In this document: positions 1 to 10,010 of the stretch, in pieces | Position numbering within the stretch: the first letter of the stretch is position 1 | Layout of the letters: each line of letters opens with the position of its first letter | Assembly: GCA_963921425.1 (NCBI GenBank) | Contig: OY992832.1 | Location: 26,439,489-26,503,488 of the forward strand | Direction of reading: 5' to 3' | DNA length: 64,000 bases | Source: Dryas octopetala | Taxonomy: Eukaryota; Streptophyta; Magnoliopsida; Rosales; Rosaceae | Made by a program: the position numbers and the translations under genes | Notes under the pieces: model-generated | The model's input: the letters and a program-made list of their open reading frames with translations, nothing else | Told to the model about the DNA's origin: nothing | Databases searched by the model: none

Positions 1-94
1 TTATTTTAACCTATTATTTTCAAACCTAGCCAGGGTCCCCCGAGGGGAAGCTATGAACGTATGTAATGCTTACCCCCTACCTGCTTTCTTGCAG

Positions 95-123
95 CTATTC
101 CTGGGTTTGATGATCCTGATTGA
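95..123 (+). CDS. possible terminal exon of a host gene (partial)
   Basis: A pyrimidine-rich stretch ends in TTGCAG at 89-94, a good plant 3' splice acceptor. It is followed by a short open stretch which, in one frame (97-123), reads IPGFDDPD and then TGA. The downstream 350 bp is T-rich, low-copy in this window and resembles a 3' UTR. The rest of the gene would lie to the left of the window. The reading frame is not fixed by anything visible and no family can be recognised from eight residues. This could equally be non-coding unique sequence. Confidence 0.25.
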
Positions 124-215
124 TTAGTTTGAGCGTGGCATTCCTGAATCTTGGTTGGCTATCGCAAGGTCTCTACGTCCTTTACCATGTTCTTTTGCTA
201 CTACCATTGGAACCT

Positions 216-253
<38 letters not shown>

Positions 254-586
254 CTGTTGTTGTCAGTTTCTTTTCGTTAAAGTTGTAATGTATTTCAAAC
301 ATTTGTAGTGTGTTGGTTGGGGTCTTTTGTAAAATATCGTTTAAGGTCTTTTGTGAACTCGTCACCCTAACGGGTTAGCTTTTTAATATAAACAAGTTTG
401 AAGTGTGTTTAATTATATCAAATCTTGTGTGCAATTTCACTCTGATCCAACATGTTTTCTATCAAACAAAGGGCTTGACTCATTTTAAGAAACTTGGGAT
501 TATAACGCTCGAGATACGAGTATTATATTCTCGGGAATTCTTAAGACGGATGCCGCTGTAGCGATCCCAGATTGGGACGTTATAAC
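124..586 (+). other. low-copy sequence, possible 3' UTR and flank
   Basis: This is the only stretch of the window matching neither the satellite nor any LTR family seen here. It contains a 34-nt T homopolymer (220-253) and an AT-rich tail. From about 500 to 586 there is a segment with TATAACG twice (about 512 and 580) just before the satellite begins. I see no open reading frame of interest. Confidence 0.4.
220..253 (+). repeat. poly-T homopolymer (34 nt)
   Basis: An uninterrupted run of T inside the putative 3' UTR. It is a slippage-prone site and its exact length may be an assembly or sequencing artefact. Confidence 0.9.
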
Positions 587-2478
587 GGGGAACCTGTTAG
601 TGCAATTTGGACAAAATTGGACCAAGTATGCAGCGAAATAACATTTTTGAGGGTTCATAACACCAAATGTGCTTCAACAGGTCTAGAACGCTCATTCTAA
701 CGTAAGAAAGTTGTTTGACAGGTCTTTCTTGCCATCCGGGAACGTTTTGGTACAATTAGAACGAAAGTGGACCAAGTATGCACCGAAATTACGTTTTCGT
801 GCGTTCTTAATACTAAAGGCTATTCAAAAGGTCTATAACGCTAAATCTAACATGAGAAAGTGTTTTAACATGACTTTCTTGCCAACCGGGAACCTTTGGG
901 TGCAATTTGGACGAAATTGGATCAAGTATGCATCCAAATTAGGTTTTTGTTTGTTCTTAACACCAAATGTGGTTCAATAGGTCTAGAACGCTAATTCTAA
1001 CATGAGAAAGTGGTTTCCAATGTCTTTCTTGCCATCGGGGAACGTTTTGGTGCAATTAGGACGAAATTGGACCCAGTATGCACTGAAATGAAGTTTTTGT
1101 GCGTTCTTAACACCAATTGTGGTTCAATATGTCTAGAACTCTAATCCTAACATGAGAAAGTGTTTTGACATGTCTTTCTTGCTATACGGGAACATTTTGG
1201 TACAATTAGAATGAAATTTGACCAAGTATGCATTGAAATTACTTTTTCGTGCGTTCTTAACACTAAAGGCGGCTCAAAATGTCTAGAACGCTAATTCTAA
1301 CATGCGAAACTGTTTTGACATGACTTTCTTGCCAACCGGCAACCTGTTGGTGCAGTTTGAACGAAATTGAACCAAGTATCCACCGAAATGAGGTTTTTGT
1401 GTGTCCTTAACACCAAATGTGGTTCAATAGGTCTAGAACGCTAATTCTAACATGAGAAAGTGCTTTAACATGACTTTCTTTCCAACCGGGAACCTTTTGC
1501 TGCAATTTGGACGAAATTGGACCAAGTATGCACCGAAATGAGGTTTTTGTGTGTTCTTAACACCAAATGTGGTTCAATAGGTCTAGAACGCTAATCCTAA
1601 CATTAGAAAGTGGTTCCTAATGTCTTTCTTGCCATCTGGGAAGGTTTTGGTGCAATTAGAACGAATATGGACCAAGTATGCACTGAAATGATGTTTTCGT
1701 GCATTCTTAACACCAATTGTGGTTCAATAGGCCTATAACCCTAATCTTAACATGAGAAAGTGCTTTGACATGTCTTTCTTGCCAACCGGGAACATGTTGG
1801 TGCAATTTGTACGAAATTGGACCAAGTATGCAGTAAAATAACATTTTTGAGGGTTTATAACACCAAATGTGCTTCAATAGTTCTAGAACACTCATCCTAA
1901 CATAAGAAAGTTGTTTGACATGTCTTTCTTGCCATTCGGGAACGTTTTGGTATAATTAGAACGAAATTAGACCAAGTATGCACCGAATTGACGTTTTCGT
2001 GCATTCTTAACACCAAATGCGGTTAAAAAGGTGTAGAACGCTAATTCTAACGTGAGAAAGTGCTTTGATATGACTTTCTTGCCAACCGGGAACCTTTTCG
2101 TCCAATTTGAACAAAATTGGACGTAGTATACACCTAGGTTTTTGTGTATTCTTAAAACCAAATGTGCTTCAAAATGTCTAGAACGCTAATCATAACATGA
2201 GAAAATGCTTCCCCATGTTTTTCTTGCCAACCGGGAACGTTTTAGTGTAATTTGGACGAAATTGGACCAAGTATGAACCGAAATGACGTTTATGTGCGTT
2301 CTTAACACCAAATATGGTTCAATAGGTCTAAAACACTAAGTCTAACTTGAGAAAGTGCTTGGACATGACTTTCTTGCCAACCGGGAACCTTTTGGTGTAG
2401 TTTTGACGAAATTGGACCAAGTATGCACCGAAATGAGGTATTTGTGTGTTCTTAACACCAAATGTGGTTCAATAGGTG
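587..2478 (+). repeat. 150-bp tandem satellite array 1
   Basis: About 12.6 monomers of a 150-bp satellite, recognised by recurrence of GTCTAGAACGCTAATTCTAA at 681, 981, 1431 and so on with spacing of exactly 150. Other conserved landmarks are CTTTCTTGCCAACCGGGAAC, GAAATTGGACCAAGTATGCA and TTCTTAACACCAAATG. Monomers differ by roughly 10-20 percent. One monomer near 2100-2175 is about 5 bp short. The array starts in mid-monomer at the left and is cut by an LTR insertion at 2479. Confidence 0.95.
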
Positions 2479-3242
2479 TGATGAGTGTGCATTTTTCATC
2501 ATAATTCCCTAACCTAGAGTGTTAGAGCCCGATTCTTTTGTGTCTGTTGTCTTGTTTTTATGTTTTTAGGTCAAATGAAGCATAAATAGGAAAAAGGAGC
2601 AAATGATGCTGTTTTGGGACATTTCTTGGTCAAACTAGGAAAAGAGCATAAATTCTAGTCAAATGAGGATTCTAGTCACAAGAGGAAAAATGAAGCCTAA
2701 AACCATCATTGTCCAGCCGGAAATGAGAAATCCTAATTGGAACAGGAATTCCTGGTTGAACTAGGAAACCTAACCTTACTAGGGTAAGGAGTCCTAGTGA
2801 TGCTAGGAATCACTAGGGGCAATATGGTCATTATGAGAAGTTGAAATGGGCAAGGAATCCTACATCTACAAGGATTCGTAGTGAGACTTGGAAAGGTTGG
2901 TCAAAGTCAACTCAATCATGTCAAGGTTCCAGAAGCTTCTAGAAGGTATTGGACATCCATGGAATCAAATGAGGTGAAGAAATGAGTTTTGAATCCAATA
3001 GGGAGAGAAGGGCGAAATTGGAAGTCAAAGTCAATGGTCAAGGGTCAACTATGCCATGTCATGAAGTCAAATGGGCCATGGGCCTAGGAGAAGTCAAAGG
3101 GACAAGATGGTGAGGTGGCAGCCTATGCGCAAGCTTGCAGCCCATTCCAAGTCATGCAGCCATGTGCCAACCCTAGCAGCTAGAGCCCAAGTCATGCAGC
3201 CCATGTGCATGTTTAAGTGAAACCCTAAAGGGCCATGCGCAT

Positions 3243-4915
3243 TGTTCGTTAAATTTTAATACTCGCAGTGCACAAATCTATATATAATATAGATGGCAAG
3301 CAAGGTCGATCCCACGAGGACTATTGATGATCTTTAAATGATAATTCAAATGCTAAAAAGAAACAAGAAAATAAGACACAAGTGGCTGCCCAAGTTTTCA
3401 CGCCTAGGGCAGCTACTTACTTGAAATGAAACACACACTCACACACGAGTTGGAGGGGGTTTGTATGACTTGAAAATTTTACTATTAAAGCTAAAAAGGA
3501 ATTAAAAATTGAATTAAAAATTAAATCAAGAATGTATGGCTAATGGAAACTGAAATCAAAACAGCAAGTTGTTATGATTAATATCAAAGAGACGATGATG
3601 CTAGGGCGCTAGAAGTCCACCCCTAGGCTTCCTACTCATTATCATGATGCAACACAGATTCCTATCCATATTAATGAATGCATTTGCAATCAAACCTATG
3701 ATCAAGGTCTGATGCATGATTCTCCTTTGAACGGACTAGTGCATGGTGTATACACTAAGTCTTGTACTCTATATGTGACCTATGCATGGCATCTACATAG
3801 GAATACACAAACAGAATCCATTAAGCTTACATGAGAAAATAAATGCAATTAAACCCCTAGTGCATGGCATCTACACTAAGTGATCTAAAATTGATTTCAC
3901 ACAATCAGATTTTAGCCAATTATTAAGCCCTAGATTGTTTATCACACATTAGGGGTTGATTGGTAGTCCTCACCCTAACTTGATTAGATTCTAGATGCAA
4001 TAACCCTAGGTGATCAATCAAGGATTAAAAACAACTAGAAAACAATGAAAATGGTGAAATCAAAATCATCAATACATGGAATTAAAGAACAAACAACGAT
4101 TGTGTCATTCCAATGAATATTCAGCCTAGGGCTCCCTAGAAAAACAATTTAGTTCATACTAATAATGAAGAAAAACATCACAGAAATCATGTTCAACATC
4201 AAACAATTACAAGGGATAGAGAAAAGAAGGAAGAAACACTAGGAGAGCTCACACCTCCAACTAGCAGCCACTTCCTCTCTATTTCTGATTTTTCTTTCAG
4301 TGTGTGGAAAAAACTAAATATGAGAGAATAAGATGTATATATAGCGGTGAGGGAGAAATCTTTGTGAGGCAAGCTTATGAGGGTGTGCCGCAGCTAGGGT
4401 TAGGAAACCTAGGGTGTGCGGCATGGGCTTGGCTTCTTGGGCTTAAGTGACTTGCGCAAGGCCCTAGGGTTTCTCTCGCACATGTGCGCATGGTGTACCT
4501 GACCCCTATAGGCTTGCATGTAGCTGATTTCCTCCCCTAATAAGCCTCCAATAAATCAGAAATTAAAAGGAGATAAATAAGGTAATTAAAAATCTGATTT
4601 TTAGAGCCAAATTAGGAAGGATAATCTTTGCAAGGTGCGGCCAGCCTTTCACTTAGCACACACGCCACTTCTCTTGTGGTTTGAGCTGGGTTTCTACTTC
4701 TTTCATGCTCTTGGACCCTCTCTTGGTCTTGGGCTTCTCTTTAAACAGCAAATACTCATTTAAGCTCAAAATGGGCTGATTTGCATCCATTTATTACCTA
4801 TGGGCTTTCCACCTACAAAAGAGAGAAACACAAATAAATAACACAAAATATAGGGACTAAGTACTAAATACATGAAGATAGAGGGCCTAAAATGCATACA
4901 TTTAAGGACCCAACA
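3243..4915 (-). mobile_element. solo LTR, group D, nested
   Basis: A 1673-bp LTR bounded by TGTTCGTT and CCCAACA with perfect 5-bp target duplications CGCAT at 3238-3242 and 4916-4920. Minus orientation is set by the U5 signature: the complement of GGGATCGACC appears just inside the left end. It splits the A2 LTR at 2479-6215, so it is the younger insertion. The sequence is AT-rich and distinct from the other LTR groups, and has no coding content. Confidence 0.92.
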
Positions 4916-5100
4916 CGCATGTCACTTAAGCCCAATGTGCCAAGCCTTGCAGCAACCCATGAGTTTTAAAACCCTAAGCCTATGCCGCACAGCCCCTTTA
5001 CCTTGCCTCACAAGGATTTCTCTCCTACCTCTATAAATACATCTCATTCTCTCATAATTAAGAGTTCTGAAAGTTCCCATCAGTTCACAAAATTCAGAAA

Positions 5101-5110
5101 AGAGAGAGAG

Positions 5111-5139
<29 letters not shown>
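5101..5139 (+). repeat. GA microsatellite in LTR leader
   Basis: A GA-rich dinucleotide tract about 60 bp downstream of the LTR TATA box. Shorter GA/CT tracts occupy the equivalent place in several other LTRs (for example 39436-39455). Confidence 0.85.
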
Positions 5140-5144
<5 letters not shown>

Positions 5145-6215
5145 CGTGACTAGAGAGACAAAGTGAGAGACCCTTGCTGCAAGCCCTAGCTCACCATTGC
5201 TGTGAGTCCACCTGCTTGCTAGGTTTCTCTCTCTTCTCCTCTTCCTTGCCGCCGCCCCTTGTGATGTCTTCTTTGATTTTTTGTTTTCTTTTCTTTTGGA
5301 ATTCTAGAGTTTAATTAGTTTAGTTAATTTAATTTTCAACCTGGATTGAGAATTTATTTATATATTTCAGTTTTGTTTCTCTATTTCAATTATGTAGTAG
5401 TTTATTCTATCTTGCATGTTAAGTTGTAGGTTGATTTTCAGCTTTGCCATGCTTTAACAAATCGTTTATCCGTATCTTGATGAATTGATTTAATGCTTGC
5501 ACTTATCAAATTCTATTTATCTATTGGAATCCGTTTGCTAGCTATTTCCACTCTTTGACTGATTACCTTAGGGTAATTGCATCTAGTTTATTTGTTAGTT
5601 TTAGATGTGAAATAGTCAAAGACACTAAATTATAAGTGACAAGAGAATAAGATATTGTTCTTGGTTGTTTTGTAGGAACTCTACAAGGAAATAACCAAAG
5701 CTTGTATGTTGTGCATGTTTCACGTTCTCATAAACCTTAATGACTCTTGCATAGGTAATAGCTGCCGTAGCTTAGTACTAGAAAACATGTAAGTTAACTG
5801 ATTAGGGGAAGCCTAAGAAGCTCTTAATTATGTCTTAGGAGAAAAATTGCAAGAAAGCAACTAGTCAAACCTTTTAAGCAGCCAAACTTTGATATGTTTT
5901 GTTTAAATTGATTTATCATTAGCCTTGGATGGTTAGAGTATGACTATTTGAAGGCTTTCTTGCTAAGCCTTGGAAAAAAGCTTAGCAAGATGTTTTAATG
6001 TATGTGTGTGTGTGGTGATGTGTGCATGTGTTTCCAACTCCCAAACCCCCGTTTAGTTATTCTAATTGATTGATTGAATTGATTTGTTGTTTATTAACCA
6101 TTCCTTGTGGCATCGACCTCGTGCTTGTACGCTTTGCTATTAATGCGATTCGTGCACTTGCGAGTAAACTTAAAATAGAATGTGTTTTTATTTTGTTCTA
6201 AGAAAACAATCAACA

Positions 6216-7263
6216 AGGTCTAGAACGCTAATCCTAACATGAGAAAGTGGTTCCCAATGTCTTTCTTGCCATATGGGAACGTTTTGGTACAATTAGGATG
6301 AAATTGGACCACGTATGCACCGAAATGATGTTTTTGTGTGTTCTTTTCACCAATTGTGGTTCAATAGGTATAGAACCCTAATAATAACAGGAGAAAGTGC
6401 TTTGACATGACTTTCTTGCCAACCGGGAACATGTTGGTGCAATTTGGACGAAATTGGACCAAGTATGCACCGAAATAACGTTTTTGAGGGTTCATAACAC
6501 CAAATGTGCTTCAATAGGTCTAGAACACTCATCCTAACAAAAGAAAGTTTTTCGACATATCTTTCTTGTCATCCGGTAACGTTTTGGTAGAATTTGACCG
6601 AAATTGGACCAAGTATGCACCGAAATTACTTTTTCGTGCGTTCTTAACCCAAAATGCAGTTCAATAGGTTTAGAACGCTAATTCTAACATGAGAAAGTAC
6701 TTTAACATGACTTTCTTGCCAACCGGGAATCTGTTGGTGTAATTTGTACGAAATTGTACCAAGTATGCACTGAAATAACATTTTTGAGGGTTCATAACAC
6801 CAAATATGCTTCAATAGGTCTAGAACACTCATCCTAACAAAAGAAAGTTCTTCGACATGTCTTTCTTGTCATCCGGGAACATTTTGGTACAATTTGACCG
6901 AAATTGGACCAAGTATGCACCGAAATTACGTTTTCGTGCGTTCTTAACCCAAAATGCGGTTTAATAGGTTTAGAACGCTAATTCTAACATTAGAAAGTAC
7001 TTTGACTTGACTTTCTTGCCAACCGGGAACCTGTTGGTGTTATTTGTACGAAATTGTACCAAGAATGCCGCGAAATAACGTTTTTGAGGGTTCATAACAC
7101 CAAATGTGCTTTAATAGGTCTTGAACACTCATCCTAACAAAAGAAATTTCTTCAACATGTCTTTCTTGCCATCCGGGAACGTTTTGGTACAATTAGACCG
7201 AAATTGGACCAAGTGTGCATCGAAATTACGTTTTCGTGCATTCTTAACACTAAAGGCGGTTCA
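6216..7263 (+). repeat. 150-bp satellite array 2 with 300-bp higher-order unit
   Basis: About seven monomers. Two monomer types alternate: the diagnostic string GAGGGTTCATAACACC recurs at 6486, 6786 and 7086, exactly 300 bp apart, with ACCCAAAATGC at about 6647 and 6947. This is a locally homogenised dimer. The array is cut at 7264 by an LTR remnant. Confidence 0.93.
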
Positions 7264-7603
7264 TGTTGTATGTTTTCCTAGAGCATATTCTTTAACCTTT
7301 TACCAAGCTCAAGGTTAATTCGCAACTGCATGAATAGCTGAGTAGCAAAGCTTGCAAGTACGAGGTTGATCTCATAGGGAATTGTACTAGTGTAATGACT
7401 ACCGCTTAATTAAATTCAATTAAATCTACACCAACTCACACACACAGATAGGGGGGTTTTGATCGGTTTTTGAGACTAGACTAAACTAACAAAAAAGTAA
7501 CAAAACTTTAAAATAACAAACTGAATTAATTTAGATAAAAAAAATGATAAAAAAGCACTAGGGGTCAGAATCCACCATTAGCATACCATTCACCCTACTA
7601 TGG
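7264..7603 (-). mobile_element. left part of a decayed B-group LTR (host of E1)
   Basis: The piece starts TGTTGTATG directly after satellite. It carries the reverse-complement U5 region of a B-like LTR (CTTGCAAGTACGAGGTTGAT and an ACACACAC tract). It is continuous with 21581-22015 once E1 and one copy of its ATACC target duplication are removed. The far end is truncated against satellite, so no TSD can be shown. Confidence 0.8.
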
Positions 7604-7882
7604 ATACCTGTTGAGTGTCCAAATTGCATCATTTTATGATGCTAATTCCTTAACCTAGAGTGCAAGAACTCGATATTTTAGGTCTTGTTGGTTTGTTTTA
7701 GTGTTTTGTAGGTTAAATGAAGCAATGATGAAGCTAAATGAGGCTATTTTGAGCTAAAAATGGAAAAAATAGAAAAAAAAATCTTGAGGGAATCTTCTAG
7801 AAGGATCTGGAATCTGGAAGGAATCTTTGGAGAATCTTAGACAGAATCTTTTGGGGAATTTTTTTTGTCAAGGGTGACTTTT

Positions 7883-7921
7883 GGTCAAAGTCAAAGGTCA
7901 AAGGTCAAAGTCAATAGTCAA
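7883..7921 (+). promoter_or_regulatory. W-box cluster in U3 of E1 5' LTR
   Basis: Six RGTCAA hexamers (reverse complement of the WRKY W-box core TTGACY) fall within 39 bp, at 7883, 7889, 7896, 7903, 7909 and 7916. The same cluster is in the 3' LTR (about 19859-19897) and, inverted, in the solo B LTR near 37554-37592. W-boxes bind WRKY factors; activity here is inferred only. Confidence 0.6.
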
Positions 7922-8254
7922 CCATGCCACATCATCACATGACATGGACCACACATGCAGCCCATGCACTATGGGCCATGCGCATAACCCTAGCCCAAAG
8001 GACCAAGGCCATGCGCCTATTGCTAGCCCAAATGGTGGAAGCCCGGGTTGTGTTATCCAAGAGTCCGCAAGCCCAAGGAATTTGCACCCACTCAGCTGAT
8101 CCAAGGCTCAAATGAAAGGAATCCTTCATGCTCTCACAAGATTCAGTCAAAGATCACAAGGAGTCCTAGTTGAAGAAAAAGTCAAAACCCTGGAAACTGG
8201 ACACTAAATTTCGACAGTGATTCTGTATTTCTACATATCGAATCAGATGTTATG

Positions 8255-8264
8255 CCATATATGG
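8255..8264 (+). promoter_or_regulatory. CArG box CCATATATGG
   Basis: A perfect CC(A/T)6GG palindrome in U3, the binding-site type of MADS-box factors. It lies about 250 bp upstream of the TATA box and is kept unchanged in every A and B LTR of the window that retains this region. Confidence 0.55.
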
Positions 8265-8512
8265 TTGGAAAGCTACGGATGTTAGCTTCGCAGGGAATTT
8301 TACGGATCTCGATTCCGAGTTGTGTAGCTCAAGATATGGCCGTTTTAGTGAGGGTAGCGCAGCAGTTCCACGAACAGAAAAGTGGGTTCCGCCCAAAAAG
8401 AGCCCAAATCAGCCCAAGGCCCATGCTTGGCCGAAAATTACAAGTCTTGATGTGCAAGGAAAGTGTCAATCCCACATTGAAGAATGAGAGAAACCTCAGC
8501 CCCAAGGTTCCC

Positions 8513-8520
8513 TATAAATA
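8513..8520 (+). promoter_or_regulatory. TATA box of E1 5' LTR
   Basis: TATAAATA preceded by CCC and followed by a CT-rich leader with ATG-poor sequence. The same motif is at 20433-20440 in the 3' LTR. It marks the probable U3/R boundary about 30 bp downstream. Confidence 0.7.
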
Positions 8521-8609
8521 GACCTCTCTCCTTCATAAGTGGAGACTTCTTCTACATGCTCTCTTCTTTCTCTTACTTTCTCTCTTTTGCTGCAAAACCC
8601 TAGCCACCT

Positions 8610-8828
8610 TTTGTTTTAGAATAATGCTATATTTACCACATTCTTATACCATATTTTTATACCATCTTACGTGTCATTATTTTACTGGACAAAGTTTTTC
8701 TTTTTCTTTTTGGATTTTTGTTTTTATTTTTTAGTGTCCAATGCATGAATGCCATGTAAGTTGCCATATAAGGTGGTATGAAATTATGGTATATAAATGT
8801 GGGATGTCTAGCACTACTGTTTGTTTTA
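8610..8828 (+). mobile_element. Mutator-type MITE with 9-bp TSD
   Basis: A 201-bp insertion (8619-8819) present in the 5' LTR and absent from the 3' LTR, where the sequence is continuous near 20530. It is flanked by TTTGTTTTA at 8610-8618 and 8820-8828. The ends form an imperfect terminal inverted repeat of about 45 bp: GAATAATGCTATATTTACCA at the left matches the complement of the right end, with ACCATA blocks repeated. A 9-bp duplication fits Mutator-like MITEs rather than hAT (8 bp) or Stowaway (TA). No coding capacity. Confidence 0.88.
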
Positions 8829-9757
8829 TTTTCAAGCAAGCCTCCAGCCCCCATCTTTGTCTTTGCCGAAACCCTAGAGGAGAAGAAGGTTTCTTTGCCG
8901 CAGCTCCTAAGCCGTCGCCCAAGGGTGGAGCCACCTCCACTTTGCTGCCGTGGCCTCTCCTTCTCTCTTCCATCGGTTTCATCAGTTTTTAATTATGTTT
9001 TGTTTTGTTTTTACTTTAGTTATGAGTAGCTAAACTTCTAGCTAGGGCTAGGATGAAGCCCTAACTATGTTATTTACGTTTGTCATGGATTATTGAGTTT
9101 TTAATTGCAATTTATGTTGATAAATCTTGGACCTCTTCTTTAATTGATTTTAGTGTATTACATCTTTGATTGATCACCTTAGGTTGTATGCATCTAGAAT
9201 TTGTTATGGAATTGGGGGGTGATAATCAAGCCATCTGTTTCAATAGGTAACAAAGAGATATCCTAAGAATTTATCTTTGAGGGAAGAGATCATAGATGCT
9301 CTTAAGAGGGTCTATGTGTTTGTCGTTCTCACATAATCATAATGACTCTTGCATGGTTAACAGCTTAGGTAGACGATAATCAAGCTATCTAGGAACATGT
9401 AGGTTAACTAAGTTAGTAAGAGATAATCAATCTACTAATTTATGCATTAGGAGGACAATAGTTAGGTGAGTGTCCGATAATCAAGGCCTCCCGGCTGGCA
9501 ACTTTATCAATATATCTTGTCAATTAATTGCTTTTATATGTCCATGATTGTGTAAGTAATATGTTAGTGGTGGACTCCGACCCCTAGTTGTTACATCCAT
9601 TGTTCTTAGTTTAATATTTTAATTTGTTTACTTTTCATGATTATTGATCATTGTTTTCAAAACCAATCTGAAACCCCCTTATCGTGTGTGTGAGTTGGTG
9701 TTTGATTTAATTGAATTTAATTGAGTTAGTAATCACAACATTAATACAATTCTTTGA

Positions 9758-9767
9758 GGGATCGACC
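9758..9767 (+). other. conserved U5 signature GGGATCGACC
   Basis: Located about 105 nt upstream of the PBS. It is shared by LTR groups A, A2, B, C and D of this window, with a diverged form in E5. Eight bases (GGGATCGA) are complementary to the T-arm of tRNA-Asp, the predicted primer. Confidence 0.5.
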
Positions 9768-9871
9768 TCATATTTGCAAGCTTTGCTACCCCGCAATTCG
9801 TGCACTTGGGAGTTAACTTAGAGCTGGAAAAAGGTTAATTAAATTGCTCTAGGAAAACAACAACAAGTTTT

Positions 9872-9889
9872 TTGCGCCGTTGCCGGGGA
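9872..9889 (+). other. primer binding site for tRNA-Asp (E1)
   Basis: Starts 6 nt after the LTR end. It matches the complement of the 3' end of plant tRNA-Asp (TGGCGCCGTTGCCGGGGA) at 17 of 18 positions, with G to T at the second base. The C-type element E2 has the unmutated version. Asp primers are typical of Athila/Tat elements. Confidence 0.9.
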
Positions 9890-10010
9890 ATTGTTATCAG
9901 TGTTGATTACTAGTTTAATTATTTTTAGTTAAGTCATTTTAGTTAGGTTTTATTTTATGTTTTTTATTTTATTTTTGGTTATTGCTGAATTCTCTAGTTT
10001 TTGAGGTACA

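Larger units (their letters stand above)
2479..6215 (+). mobile_element. solo LTR, group A2, interrupted by another solo LTR
   Basis: The element starts TGATGAGTGTGCATTTTTC and ends AAAACAATCAACA. Satellite lies on both sides, with near-duplicate flanks AGGTG (2474-2478) and AGGTC (6216-6220). No internal domain is present, so it is a solo LTR left by LTR-LTR recombination. Without the nested element it is about 2.06 kb. A TATA box (TATAAATA) lies at 5032-5039, followed by a GA microsatellite at about 5101-5139. It lacks the CArG-box module of the A and B groups. The truncated LTR at 38400-40234 is its nearest relative here. Confidence 0.9.
7609..9865 (+). mobile_element. E1 5' LTR (group B)
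   Basis: Begins TGTTGAGTGTCC and ends GGAAAACAACAACA. Without the MITE and its duplicated target it is about 2.05 kb, against 1998 bp for the 3' copy. In order it contains a W-box cluster (7883-7921), a CArG box (8255-8264), a TATA box (8513-8520), a GCC/CCGC-rich leader near 8880-8950 and the U5 signature (9758-9767). Tiny ORFs inside it are not coding. Confidence 0.95.

Noticed and set aside
587..2478. Regularly spaced direct repeats as a possible CRISPR-like array
   Set aside because: The full 150 bp is repetitive with no unique spacers; it is a eukaryotic satellite.
6347..6832. Repeated ORFs of about 60 aa (MSVLDLLKHIWCYEPSK type) on the minus strand in satellite arrays
   Set aside because: They recur once per satellite monomer because 150 is divisible by three, have no start context or codon constraint, and follow satellite variation. 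They are by-products of the repeat.
7561..7608. Sequence between satellite and E1 as host DNA
   Set aside because: It continues at 21581 after E1 is removed and matches the U5 half of a B-like LTR in minus orientation.
7881..8150. Overlapping ORFs on both strands rich in His, Met, Pro and Ala
   Set aside because: They lie in LTR U3 sequence with CATG/GCCC-rich composition and recur wherever B LTRs occur. No protein family is visible.
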